NCBI GenBank assembly: GCA_900315265.1
Contig: OMYN01000012.1
Span: forward strand, 1 to 64,000
DNA: 64,000 bases
Source: an uncultured Eubacteriales bacterium
GTDB lineage: Bacteria; Bacillota; Clostridia; Lachnospirales; Bianqueaceae
Direction: 5' to 3'
Below are positions 8,821 to 15,563 of the stretch, one piece after another (the first letter of the stretch is position 1; each line of letters starts with the position of its first letter). Under the pieces are notes generated by a model. That model was given only the letters and a program-made list of their open reading frames with translations. It did no database searches and was not told where the DNA came from. The position numbers and the translations under genes were made by a program.

Positions 8821-9803
8821 TTGTCCACTCCGTTCTTCAAAAGCGAAACAAATTTTACCGTTTTATTTGTTTTCCAGTCTTTGATCCTACAATATATCCC
8901 CGTATGGAGCAGCGGATCATTTTTTGCACAACCCTCACAGGGGCGCTTTTGCGGCTCGTCATCAAAGAGCCGAAGTTGCCCATCGTCCACATCATTACAA
9001 CTCTCCGGAATTACAAACTTAAGCCCGTCCATCTGCCAAATGTTCCATGATAGGATTTCCGCTATTTTGCGCAGAGAGTCAGCTTCGGGTTCTTTTTCAA
9101 AGCGTGCCTTGTAATAATCTATATAGGATAGCAGCAGATTTTCTCTGGCAAGCAGAACATTATCCCCTTGCCAGTCAAATCCGTATATACTCTGGAACGC
9201 AATAGCTGCCCATTTGTGCCATGCGTCATCCGTCTCTGCATTTTCCATGACAACGCGCATTTTTCGATCCAGTAGACCGATTCGCTGGGGAAGGTCAATG
9301 TATTCACCTGTGACTGTATCATACCGGCTGGTTAGATATGGAGCTTCTCCGCAGGTGATTTCCAGGCGCACATCCCGAACATAGTCCCCCCAAGTTTTTC
9401 CGCTGGGAGATGGGAATGAGATTTTACCTTCTGCAGCAGTCCAGCTTTGCTCGTGTTCTACGTTAAATACATCTTCTGCTCCGAACCATGCGTTATCCAC
9501 CAAATTATTCTGTTTGTTGCAGATCCAGGAGGGCGTAAAAACTTCCGCCTTTTGCTTGATTCGGTCAATCTGTTCCTTTTTTGACTTCTCTACACGCGGC
9601 TTTACAACATTTCCGTGATATCCTGTTATTGATGAAATCTCAATATGGTCATGCCGCTGAAAGCCCGCCCCTCTATGGGCATAATTATCCGTTGCCCAAA
9701 TGATGTTTTTGCCCGATGAGTGGTCTTTAAGCATAATTGTAAGCAATTCCCAATCGAGGCGATAGAGGTAATTCTCTTTTATATCGATTTGTTTCTTATC
9801 CAT
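8817..9803 (-). CDS. Restriction-modification-associated protein (subunit M-like)
   Basis: A 328-residue protein. It carries KAEVFTPSWICNKQNNLVD, resembling the EVFTP segment at the start of N6-adenine methyltransferase domains, but I see no NPPY motif, so on its own it is unlikely to be a methylase. Similar proteins are often labelled restriction endonuclease subunit M. The C-terminal part has CEGCAKND, a possible metal-binding pair, and a basic end. It overlaps the large restriction gene by 4 bp, arguing for a stoichiometric partner, perhaps in specificity or as part of the methylation complex. Confidence 0.75.
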   Translation of the reverse strand: MDKKQIDIKENYLYRLDWELLTIMLKDHSSGKNIIWATDNYAHRGAGFQRHDHIEISSITGYHGNVVKPRVEKSKKEQIDRIKQKAEVFTPSWICNKQNNLVDNAWFGAEDVFNVEHEQSWTAAEGKISFPSPSGKTWGDYVRDVRLEITCGEAPYLTSRYDTVTGEYIDLPQRIGLLDRKMRVVMENAETDDAWHKWAAIAFQSIYGFDWQGDNVLLARENLLLSYIDYYKARFEKEPEADSLRKIAEILSWNIWQMDGLKFVIPESCNDVDDGQLRLFDDEPQKRPCEGCAKNDPLLHTGIYCRIKDWKTNKTVKFVSLLKNGVDK

Positions 9804-9864
9804 TATTTTCCCTTTATCCTTAGTAGCTGAACGAATAGTCCATCATCATGTGGTTGCTCCCACA

Positions 9865-11064
9865 TCATGTGCGATCCTTTAGCAGCCAATCGGCCACATC
9901 TACGATCTGGACGCCCTCGTATTGGTATACCTCCTGGCGTGTGCGAGCGAGGATCATTTTCGGATAAGCATCCTTGATCTTCAGAAGTGGATCGACTTCA
10001 CGCTGGAAAGTGTCGGGATCATCGACACTGCTTGCTACTTGGATATATAGCTTTTCATTGCGCTTGATGGCAACGAAGTCGATCTCCTTCTTATATAGTA
10101 CACCGGCATACAACTCATAGCCCCGGCGCAGCAGCTCAATTGCCACGATGTTTTCGATCATTCTGCCGTAGTCAGCATTTTTTGTGCCAAGCTTGGCATA
10201 CTTGAAGGAATGATCGCTGAGATAATATTTGTCGTTGGAGGCAAGATAGCGTTTCCCTTGAATATCGTACCTTCTGACCTTATAGAACGCGAAGGCGTTG
10301 CAAAGGTACTTGATATAGGCGCTGATCGTGCGGTCGTTTGTTTTGACCTGTTCACTGGTAAAAGCCGCTGCCACGCTGCGGGTGGAGGTCAAATTGGAAA
10401 TGTTGTCGATCAGGAAATCGCAGAGGCGCTCCATCAGCGGCATATTGCGGATTTTATACTTCTTTTGGATATCCCGGACGATCAACGTGTTGAATACGTC
10501 AGAAATATAATCATATTTTGCTTCCGGCGTTTTATAGAGATAGGATCCGGACATGCCGCCCTCTTGAATAAAGCGGGTAAAAGCGGCGTACTGGTCCGTC
10601 AACTCATAGTACTGCATGAACTCGCCGAACGAGAAAGGATAGACCTCAATTTCGAATGTGCGCCCGGTAAATAACGTTGCCAGATCGCTGCTCAGCAGGA
10701 AAGCGTTGGAGCCGGTGATATAGATATCATATTTTTCAGAGGCGTGAAGGCTGTTGATTGCTTTCTCAAAGCCAGCGCACATCTGCACTTCATCTATCAA
10801 AACGAAGTTGTTTTTTCCAACGATATATGCGCTCTCAATGTAGTTGTTCAACGCATGATACTCCGTCAGGTTTTCATATGCATTCAGATTAAAATTGATA
10901 TGGATGATATTTGCGTTTGAATCATTCTCCTGCACATAGCTTAAAAATGATTCCAGCAATTTGGATTTGCCGCTGCGTCGGACCCCTGTAATGACTTTGA
11001 TATCGGGGGTACCCATAACATCCTTCAGCTTGTTCAAATAAAAGATTCGTTCAATCAGTCGCAC
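9865..11064 (-). CDS. AAA-type ATPase with DUF4143 domain
   Basis: A 399-residue ATP-binding protein. Walker A is in TGVRRSGKSKLLESF (near residues 26-40) and Walker B in FVLIDEVQM (near 95), followed by ITGSNAFLLSSDL, a sensor-like segment of AAA_14. The C-terminal DUF4143 part (KKEIDFVAIKRNEKLYIQVAS) has the strand order of PD-(D/E)XK folds, but Q-V-A stands where E-x-K would be expected, so nuclease activity is doubtful. These ATPases are common in mobile islands and their role is poorly known. It is the first gene of the minus-strand operon, with a strong promoter just upstream. Only 61 bp separate it from the restriction genes. Confidence 0.88.
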   Translation of the reverse strand: MRLIERIFYLNKLKDVMGTPDIKVITGVRRSGKSKLLESFLSYVQENDSNANIIHINFNLNAYENLTEYHALNNYIESAYIVGKNNFVLIDEVQMCAGFEKAINSLHASEKYDIYITGSNAFLLSSDLATLFTGRTFEIEVYPFSFGEFMQYYELTDQYAAFTRFIQEGGMSGSYLYKTPEAKYDYISDVFNTLIVRDIQKKYKIRNMPLMERLCDFLIDNISNLTSTRSVAAAFTSEQVKTNDRTISAYIKYLCNAFAFYKVRRYDIQGKRYLASNDKYYLSDHSFKYAKLGTKNADYGRMIENIVAIELLRRGYELYAGVLYKKEIDFVAIKRNEKLYIQVASSVDDPDTFQREVDPLLKIKDAYPKMILARTRQEVYQYEGVQIVDVADWLLKDRT

Positions 11065-11083
11065 GGTTTATCACCTCACTGGC

Positions 11084-11133
11084 ATTATACCACATCTGTT
11101 TCGCGATATCAATCATTATTCAAAAACGCGAAA
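11084..11133 (-). promoter_or_regulatory. Promoter and overlapping inverted repeat for the defence operon
   Basis: On the minus strand a TTGATA box (11107-11112) lies 17 bp from TATAAT (11084-11089), followed by a GAGGTG ribosome-binding site before the ATPase start. Inverted half-sites TTTCGCG (11099-11105) and CGCGAAA (11127-11133) bracket the -35 box, suggesting a repressor operator. The rest of the gap to 11359 holds no gene I can support. Confidence 0.7.
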
Positions 11134-11359
11134 TAGCACGCGACTGTTCAGTCGCATTATTAAAGGGAATTTTAGGGTTCACCTATCAAGTGAATTGTGC
11201 CTCCACAATTCGTTGCTTGCTAAGACATAGCTGGGAGTGAAGCGGTTACCTATGTCAAGTCTGCATATCTGATTTTTGCACATTGGACTCTGGGGCGGCG
11301 CGGGGCTATCATGTACGCGAAGGGAAACCAAAACGATGCGTATATGAAGGAGGCGCGGT

Positions 11360-11638
11360 ATGGAAAACAGATTTGCAGCGGCGCGGAGGCGGTATCTGCG
11401 CACACACATGGACGGGATCTACACGGGAATGCTGTTGACGGGGACTCTGGAGCCGCATCTTGCCGAGATCGGTGAGTCGGCACAGGCAATGTTCGACCGG
11501 ATCGTGGAGCAAATGAAGAAGGCCGAAGGCGTCACAGAGCAACTCAAGGCCGCCGATCAGATGGGATGGGTCGGACGGATGAACAACATCTGGCAGCGAG
11601 CCGAGGAGGTCGTTCTGTCCGAGTTGATCTACTGTTGA
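11360..11638 (+). CDS. tnpV: TnpV-like transposon-encoded protein
   Basis: A 92-residue protein whose second half (ADQMGWVGRMNNIWQRAEEV, then VLSELIYC) is the signature of TnpV proteins of Tn4451-type elements. Family members average somewhat longer (about 110-125 residues) because of an extra N-terminal segment. Here AGGAGG sits 7-8 bp before this ATG, so the short form appears genuine. TnpV's function is unknown. It normally travels with TnpW and TnpX-type recombinases, both present downstream. Confidence 0.8.
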   Translation: MENRFAAARRRYLRTHMDGIYTGMLLTGTLEPHLAEIGESAQAMFDRIVEQMKKAEGVTEQLKAADQMGWVGRMNNIWQRAEEVVLSELIYC

Positions 11639-11647
11639 GGTGCGTCC

Positions 11648-11803
11648 ATGTTCGGACGAAGGAAAAGAGACCTGGTCCTGGTGCTCTGCGCCGACGAGCG
11701 CCGGCTGCTGACCTACGTGTTGCTGGCCTTCCGGAACAAGCTTCTGGTCGGCGGCAAGCCCACGGAGGACGTCAACGAGCTGTTGATCCGGCTGATGAAG
11801 TAA
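11648..11803 (+). CDS. Small conserved-type protein following tnpV
   Basis: A 51-residue frame starting MFGRRKRDLVLVLCADERRL and ending DVNELLIRLMK, 9 bp after tnpV and immediately followed by a good terminator. Arg/Lys-rich start, Leu-rich helical body. Small proteins like this often follow tnpV, but I do not know a function. The position and terminator make it credible despite its size. Confidence 0.6.
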   Translation: MFGRRKRDLVLVLCADERRLLTYVLLAFRNKLLVGGKPTEDVNELLIRLMK

Positions 11804-11818
11804 AAACTGAATAAAAAA

Positions 11819-11856
11819 AGAGCGTCTGCTTCTGAAAAGAGGCAGGCGCTCTTTTT
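11819..11856 (+). terminator. Intrinsic terminator after the tnpV pair
   Basis: An 11-bp stem (AGAGCGTCTGC 11819-11829 with GCAGGCGCTCT 11842-11852, one G-U pair) is followed by T5. Confidence 0.85.
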
Positions 11857-11904
11857 GCGCTTTGAGCCGTGGAATCCCACTAATTTGTGAATTTTCTGAG
11901 AACT

Positions 11905-12335
11905 TTCAAAATTCAATGTCGTTTTTCGGCCTCCGAGGTTGCGGTAAGAGAGTAGAAGGAGTTTTTGAAAAAAACTGCAATTTGATGTCGTTTTCAAGGC
12001 CTCTCATGTGGCTGTTAAGTAGTAGAGGAAAAAGTTTCGATGCCGTGTTTACTTTTTTGCTTTGGATGTTGCGGTACAGGAGTAGAGGTAATACGACGTT
12101 AGCTCCGCCAGGATCGGCCTCCGCTGACCGGCTCAAAAGAAAATCAAAACTGATGTCCATTTTGGGGGGCGATGTTGTGGTTATAGAGATAGGAAGTTTT
12201 TTGAGCGGATTTACAAATTCGATGTCGTTTTTTGAGGGGTGCAGGCTTCGGTTATATAGTAGGAAGATTTTTTGAAAAACCGTGTCGTTTTTCGGCTCTC
12301 AATGTTGCGGTAAGGGGGTGAGAGGAGTTTTCGCC
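11905..12335. repeat. Repeat family A: six diverged units of about 55-70 bp
   Basis: Six units begin near 11908, 11975, 12034, 12146, 12212 and 12275. Shared blocks are GATGTCGTTTTT, ATGTTGCGGTAA, GAGTAGAGGAG and TTTTTTGAAAA. An unrelated insert of about 45 bp follows unit 3. Several units can fold with a short stem around the GTTGCGGTAA block (CCTCT/AGAGG in unit 2, CTCTCA/TGAGAG in unit 6, CTCC/GGAG in unit 1). No open frame of interest runs through it. Possible roles are replication iterons, a partition site for the nearby ParB-like protein, or a structured RNA. Confidence 0.75.
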
Positions 12336-12344
12336 TTCGATATT

Positions 12345-12495
12345 GGCTCCGAGTCGGAGCCTCGTGACGAACCAATCAGATAATTGGCTCCGTTTCGGAG
12401 CCTTGAAAGAAAAAAACGAGAGCTTCTACGGTGTGGCATCAGTTTTGATGCCGTATTCAGAGGTCGAATCGGGCTATGGCATCAATTTTGACGCC
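12345..12495. repeat. Two pairs of short hairpins
   Basis: GGCTCCG/CGGAGCC with a 3-base loop occurs at 12345-12361 and again at 12386-12402. GGCATC/GATGCC with a 6-base loop occurs at 12435-12452, with a near copy ending GACGCC at 12478-12495. The two pairs separate repeat families A and B. Confidence 0.65.
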
Positions 12496-12529
12496 ACTAA
12501 AGAAAATTTCCCCTGATCCTTATATTTTT

Positions 12530-12960
12530 CGCCTTCCCATGACCTACCACTTGAGGGGGATTTCAAAATTCTTTTCGGAAGCACCCATAAAAACGGCCCT
12601 GCTTATTCCTTACTTAGTGAAGGGCTTCGAAAATTTTCTTCCGGAAGGCTTAATTTTTCCGCTTTCCCGTGATCTACCACTTGAGGGAGAAATTTTTCCC
12701 GGCAACACCCGTAAAAACGGTGCTTCCCATTCCTAAGTTAGTGAGAGGACTCAAAAAAACTTCTGCAAGGCTTAATTTTTCGCCTTTCTCGTGACCTACC
12801 ACTTGAGGGATAAATTATTTCTCTGCGGCACCCATAAAATCGCCCCCTCCCAATCATCCCTTAGTGAGGGGATATATCGAAACCGGCCGATCACAAAAAT
12901 ATTTTTTTCCGGCACCCCCATAAAGGCCCTCTCAAATTGCTTAACTAGTGGAGGGGTTCC
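12530..12960. repeat. Repeat family B: three full units and one partial of about 125 bp
   Basis: Units start at 12530, 12660 and 12781 with CGCCTTTCCCGTGACCTACC-like sequence followed by ACTTGAGGG. Each then carries a second block, GGCACCCATAAAAACGG (near 12580, 12704, 12828 and 12911), and a stem-loop with TTAGTG on its 3' side (GCCCT/AGGGC in unit 1, CCCCTC/GAGGGG in unit 3, CCCTC/GAGGG in the last). The final unit lacks the first block. No coding frame explains it. Confidence 0.75.
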
Positions 12961-12969
12961 TCAGGAGCA

Positions 12970-13410
12970 TCCGACACCCTCACCCGACAAGGAGGTGATA
13001 ACCACCCGACAACTGAATAACCGTCACCGAAACAGATATGACCTTGCGATAACAGGGTCCCCGCGAAAGCCCAACGGAGTGGGTTTCGTGGGGAGAGGAG
13101 GAGCAGCGGAATGAGCGAGACCCGCCGAACACGGCGGGGCGAGGGATATGAAGCTTGCGACGACGAAGCGAGGCGACGCTGCGGGGCAGCCGAAAGGTCC
13201 CGGGGCAGGCATAGAAAAACCCCGGTTTCGGAAGGACGGCGCTCTATCCCAATAAGTAATTAAGTAAGTAATTACTTTTCTACCAGCTCAAAAGAAGAAG
13301 TACCTACTGATAGAAGGACTGCGGCGGGAACAATTTCCCTCCCTTTGAGCCGGTAATACATAGGCGCGCGATCCCGCCCGCCTAAATCAAACAGAAAGGA
13401 GAAAACCGAA
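12970..13410. other. GC-rich gene-free region with inverted repeats upstream of the mobilisation genes
   Basis: No gene is supported here. It contains a long imperfect inverted repeat (CCCCGCGAAAGCCCA near 13060-13075 with TGGGTTTCGTGGGG near 13080-13093), a CCCGCC/GGCGGG hairpin (13121-13138), and an AT-rich stretch of TAAGTAAT-type repeats (13251-13277). Together with the nearby mobC this could include an origin of transfer or replication control. A good AAGGAG ribosome-binding site sits at its right edge. Confidence 0.45.
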
Positions 13411-13629
13411 ATGAAAGAAATCAAGAAAGAGATCGTGCGGCACATCGGCGTGATCTCGGAATCCACCAGGGGCTGGCAGCTGGAGCTGAACATGGTCCGC
13501 TGGGACGACGGCGAGCCGAAGCTGGACCTCCACGTCTGGTCCCCCGACCACGAGAAGTGCAGCACACGCGGGACCTTCACCCGTGAGGAAGCCAAGGCGC
13601 TGCTGCGGCTTCTGAAGAAGGAGGTGTAA
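13411..13629 (+). CDS. YdbC/PC4-like single-strand DNA-binding protein
   Basis: A 72-residue protein (EIVRHIGVISESTRGWQLEL, then DLHVWSPDHEKCSTRGTFTREEAKALLRLL) matching the YdbC family, bacterial relatives of the PC4 transcription coactivator that bind single-stranded DNA. Such genes are frequent in the mobilisation or replication modules of clostridial mobile elements. AAAGGAG lies 9 bp before the ATG. It likely forms an operon with the next gene, which begins 2 bp after its stop. Confidence 0.8.
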   Translation: MKEIKKEIVRHIGVISESTRGWQLELNMVRWDDGEPKLDLHVWSPDHEKCSTRGTFTREEAKALLRLLKKEV

Positions 13630-13631
13630 GC

Positions 13632-13928
13632 ATGAAGGACGACGTTTACACCCAGAACGATCTGCGGCGGTACAACATCCTCACCATGGACTACGTGCTG
13701 AACCTGGAGCCGGGAGACTTTCTTGCCGTGTTGGATCTGAAGGCGGAGGCCCGCCGCTGTCTGCGGGCCTTCTTCACCTTCGACGACGGGCGGCGGATCA
13801 TGTCCACCGTCCACTGGTGGCAGCGTTATCTGGGCCTCTACGAGATCCCCTGCAAGTCCAGAGTGAAGCTTCACTACGACGCCAACAGCCACGGCGAGGT
13901 GTATCTCACGGCAGTAGAGAGGCTGTGA
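13632..13928 (+). CDS. Hypothetical protein of the mobilisation module
   Basis: A 98-residue protein, acidic to neutral, rich in Tyr, Trp and Leu (MDYVLNLEPGDFLAVLDL, TVHWWQRYLGL). No family is recognised. It starts 2 bp after the YdbC-like gene, whose end supplies its GGAGG ribosome-binding site, so translation is coupled. The gene is probably an accessory of the element; function unknown. Confidence 0.7.
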   Translation: MKDDVYTQNDLRRYNILTMDYVLNLEPGDFLAVLDLKAEARRCLRAFFTFDDGRRIMSTVHWWQRYLGLYEIPCKSRVKLHYDANSHGEVYLTAVERL

Positions 13929-13950
13929 TGACACTGTCTTAACAAGCAAC

Positions 13951-13970
13951 GAATCTGTCCGTACAGATTC
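13951..13970. promoter_or_regulatory. Hairpin upstream of mobC, possible oriT element
   Basis: A perfect 8-bp inverted repeat (GAATCTGT/ACAGATTC, loop CCGT) lies 49 bp before the mobC start and is followed by GGGGATGACCCCTGACACCCC-like sequence. Inverted repeats next to mobC genes are often the relaxase recognition site. No nick site could be proven. Confidence 0.4.
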
Positions 13971-14018
13971 CACATTCAGGGGATGACCCCTGACACCCCA
14001 AGAGAAAGGAGAAGCAAC

Positions 14019-14357
14019 ATGAGAAAAAGAAAGAACCGGGTCGTGGTTTATTTCAACGACCGCGAGCTGGAGAAGCTCAACCGAATGGTGGAACGGACGG
14101 TCCTCAGCAGAGAGCAGTTTATCCGCGATATGCTGGCGGGCTTTTCGCTCCGGGAAGCGCCGCCCGCGCCGCTGATCGAAACGATACGCCTGCTGCGGAG
14201 CGCGGCAGGCATTATGAGCAGCATGATCAACAGAACCATATTCCGGGAAGAGTCTGACCGGGAGCTGTTACTGCAGACCGTAGACGAGATCCGTTCCTGC
14301 ACAACAGCTATTACAGAACAATGTATGCCAAAATTTAAGGAGGAAAAAAGAAAATGA
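14019..14357 (+). CDS. mobC: MobC-like relaxosome protein
   Basis: A 112-residue ribbon-helix-helix type protein: a basic MRKRKNRVVVYFNDRELEKL start, then SREQFIRDMLAG, matching MobC accessory proteins that melt or bend DNA at oriT for the relaxase. The start at 14019 is chosen over an upstream ATG because AAAGGAG lies 8 bp before it. It overlaps the ParB-like gene by 4 bp. No relaxase gene follows, which is unusual for MobC. Confidence 0.8.
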   Translation: MRKRKNRVVVYFNDRELEKLNRMVERTVLSREQFIRDMLAGFSLREAPPAPLIETIRLLRSAAGIMSSMINRTIFREESDRELLLQTVDEIRSCTTAITEQCMPKFKEEKRK

Positions 14358-15286
14358 AATTTGATACCATCAACCTGGGTCTGACCGGCTACGACGACCT
14401 GTTTATGAGCAGCGAGGAGCGGGCGGATAGGAAGAAGCCGAAGGTGGAGGAGATCGCCATCTCGGAGCTGCGTCCCTTCAAAGATCATCCCTTCCGGGTC
14501 AAGGAGGACGAGGAAATGGAGCAGCTGAAAAAGAGCATCCACGAGTCCGGCGTGCTGGTGCCGGCGCTGGCGCGACCCACGGAGGACGGCTATGAGCTGA
14601 TCTCCGGCCACCGGCGCATGGCGGCCTGCGCCGCGCTGGGGCTGGAGACCATGCCCGTTATCGTCCGCAAGCTGACCGACGAGGAGGCCGTGATCGCCAT
14701 GGTAGACAGCAACCTGCAGCGGGAGCACCTGCTGCCCAGCGAAAAGGCCTTTGCCTACAAGATGAAGATGGATGCGCTGAAACGCAAGGCAGGAAGACCC
14801 GAAAAGAATTCGTCGCAAGTTGCGACTAATTTCGATACGGCAGCTGAAATCGGCAAGAGCGCCGGGGAAAGCCGCGATCAGGTCTTCCGCTATATCCGCC
14901 TCACCAATCTGATCGAGCCCATTCTGAAGATGGTGGACGAGGGCAGGATCGCCCTCACGCCGGCGGTGGAGCTCTCCTACCTTACCTGCCATGAACAAGC
15001 AATCCTGTATGAAACCATGTCCCGCGACGAGGCCACACCTTCGCTGTCCCAGGCCCAGCGGCTTCGGAAGCTCAGCCAGGAGTACACGCTGACGGACGCA
15101 GGCATCTCGCAGATCATGTCGGAGGAAAAGCCCAACCAGAAGGAACAGATCCGTCTTCGGCGGGATGAGTTCAGCCGCTATTTCCCCTCTGGCTACAGTT
15201 CGAAGCAGATCAAGGCCGACATCATCGCCGGGCTGGATCTCCTGAAGCGGCAGCGGGAGCACAGCCGCGACCGTGATTCACGATAG
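14354..15286 (+). CDS. ParB/RepB/Spo0J family protein
   Basis: A 310-residue protein. A ParB N-terminal domain spans about 33-125 (ISELRPFKDHPF, then ISGHRRMAACAALGLETMPV, the GHRR arginine motif of CTP-binding ParB proteins), followed by helix-turn-helix-like DNA-binding helices near 165-215 and a basic tail. It would bind a centromere-like site for segregation, or regulate the element. No ParA ATPase gene is adjacent. Translationally coupled to mobC (ATGA overlap). The repeat tracts at 11.9-13.0 kb are candidate binding sites. Confidence 0.88.
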   Translation: MKFDTINLGLTGYDDLFMSSEERADRKKPKVEEIAISELRPFKDHPFRVKEDEEMEQLKKSIHESGVLVPALARPTEDGYELISGHRRMAACAALGLETMPVIVRKLTDEEAVIAMVDSNLQREHLLPSEKAFAYKMKMDALKRKAGRPEKNSSQVATNFDTAAEIGKSAGESRDQVFRYIRLTNLIEPILKMVDEGRIALTPAVELSYLTCHEQAILYETMSRDEATPSLSQAQRLRKLSQEYTLTDAGISQIMSEEKPNQKEQIRLRRDEFSRYFPSGYSSKQIKADIIAGLDLLKRQREHSRDRDSR

Positions 15287-15297
15287 GAGGTGCGCAA

Positions 15298-15489
15298 ATG
15301 ACAGAGAACAATGTGCAGACAGTGAGCGTAATTACAGCGGATTTGTTTCCCGACGAGGAGCGGTTTGAAATGCATCTCGGCGGCACCACCTACGAGGTCA
15401 GCACCCATTTCAACCCAGACGGACGGGAAAGCGTATTGGGGCAGTTTCTCTCCCTCATCCAAAAGGAAGACCTCGTCCCGCACATTTGA
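15298..15489 (+). CDS. tnpW: TnpW-like transposon-encoded protein
   Basis: A 63-residue protein with the TnpW pattern GGTTYEVSTHFNPDGRESVL followed by GQFLSLI. TnpW proteins of Tn4451-like elements are short, of unknown function, and lie directly before the large resolvase, as here. GGAGG is 7 bp before the ATG. Confidence 0.7.
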   Translation: MTENNVQTVSVITADLFPDEERFEMHLGGTTYEVSTHFNPDGRESVLGQFLSLIQKEDLVPHI

Positions 15490-15563
15490 CTATGGCAACC
15501 GGCAAATCTATCATGGTATCAGCCTTTGCAATGCCCGGTTGTCAGGAAAGGAGACAACAGAAC

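Noticed and set aside
11905-12960. The repeat tract as a CRISPR array
   Set aside because: Repeats are diverged, of unequal spacing, lack unique equal-length spacers, and no cas gene is in the window.
12476-13114. Two frames of 86 and 107 codons in the repeat tract
   Set aside because: They merely read through repeat family B; the similar peptides follow from the DNA repeats and lack ribosome-binding sites.
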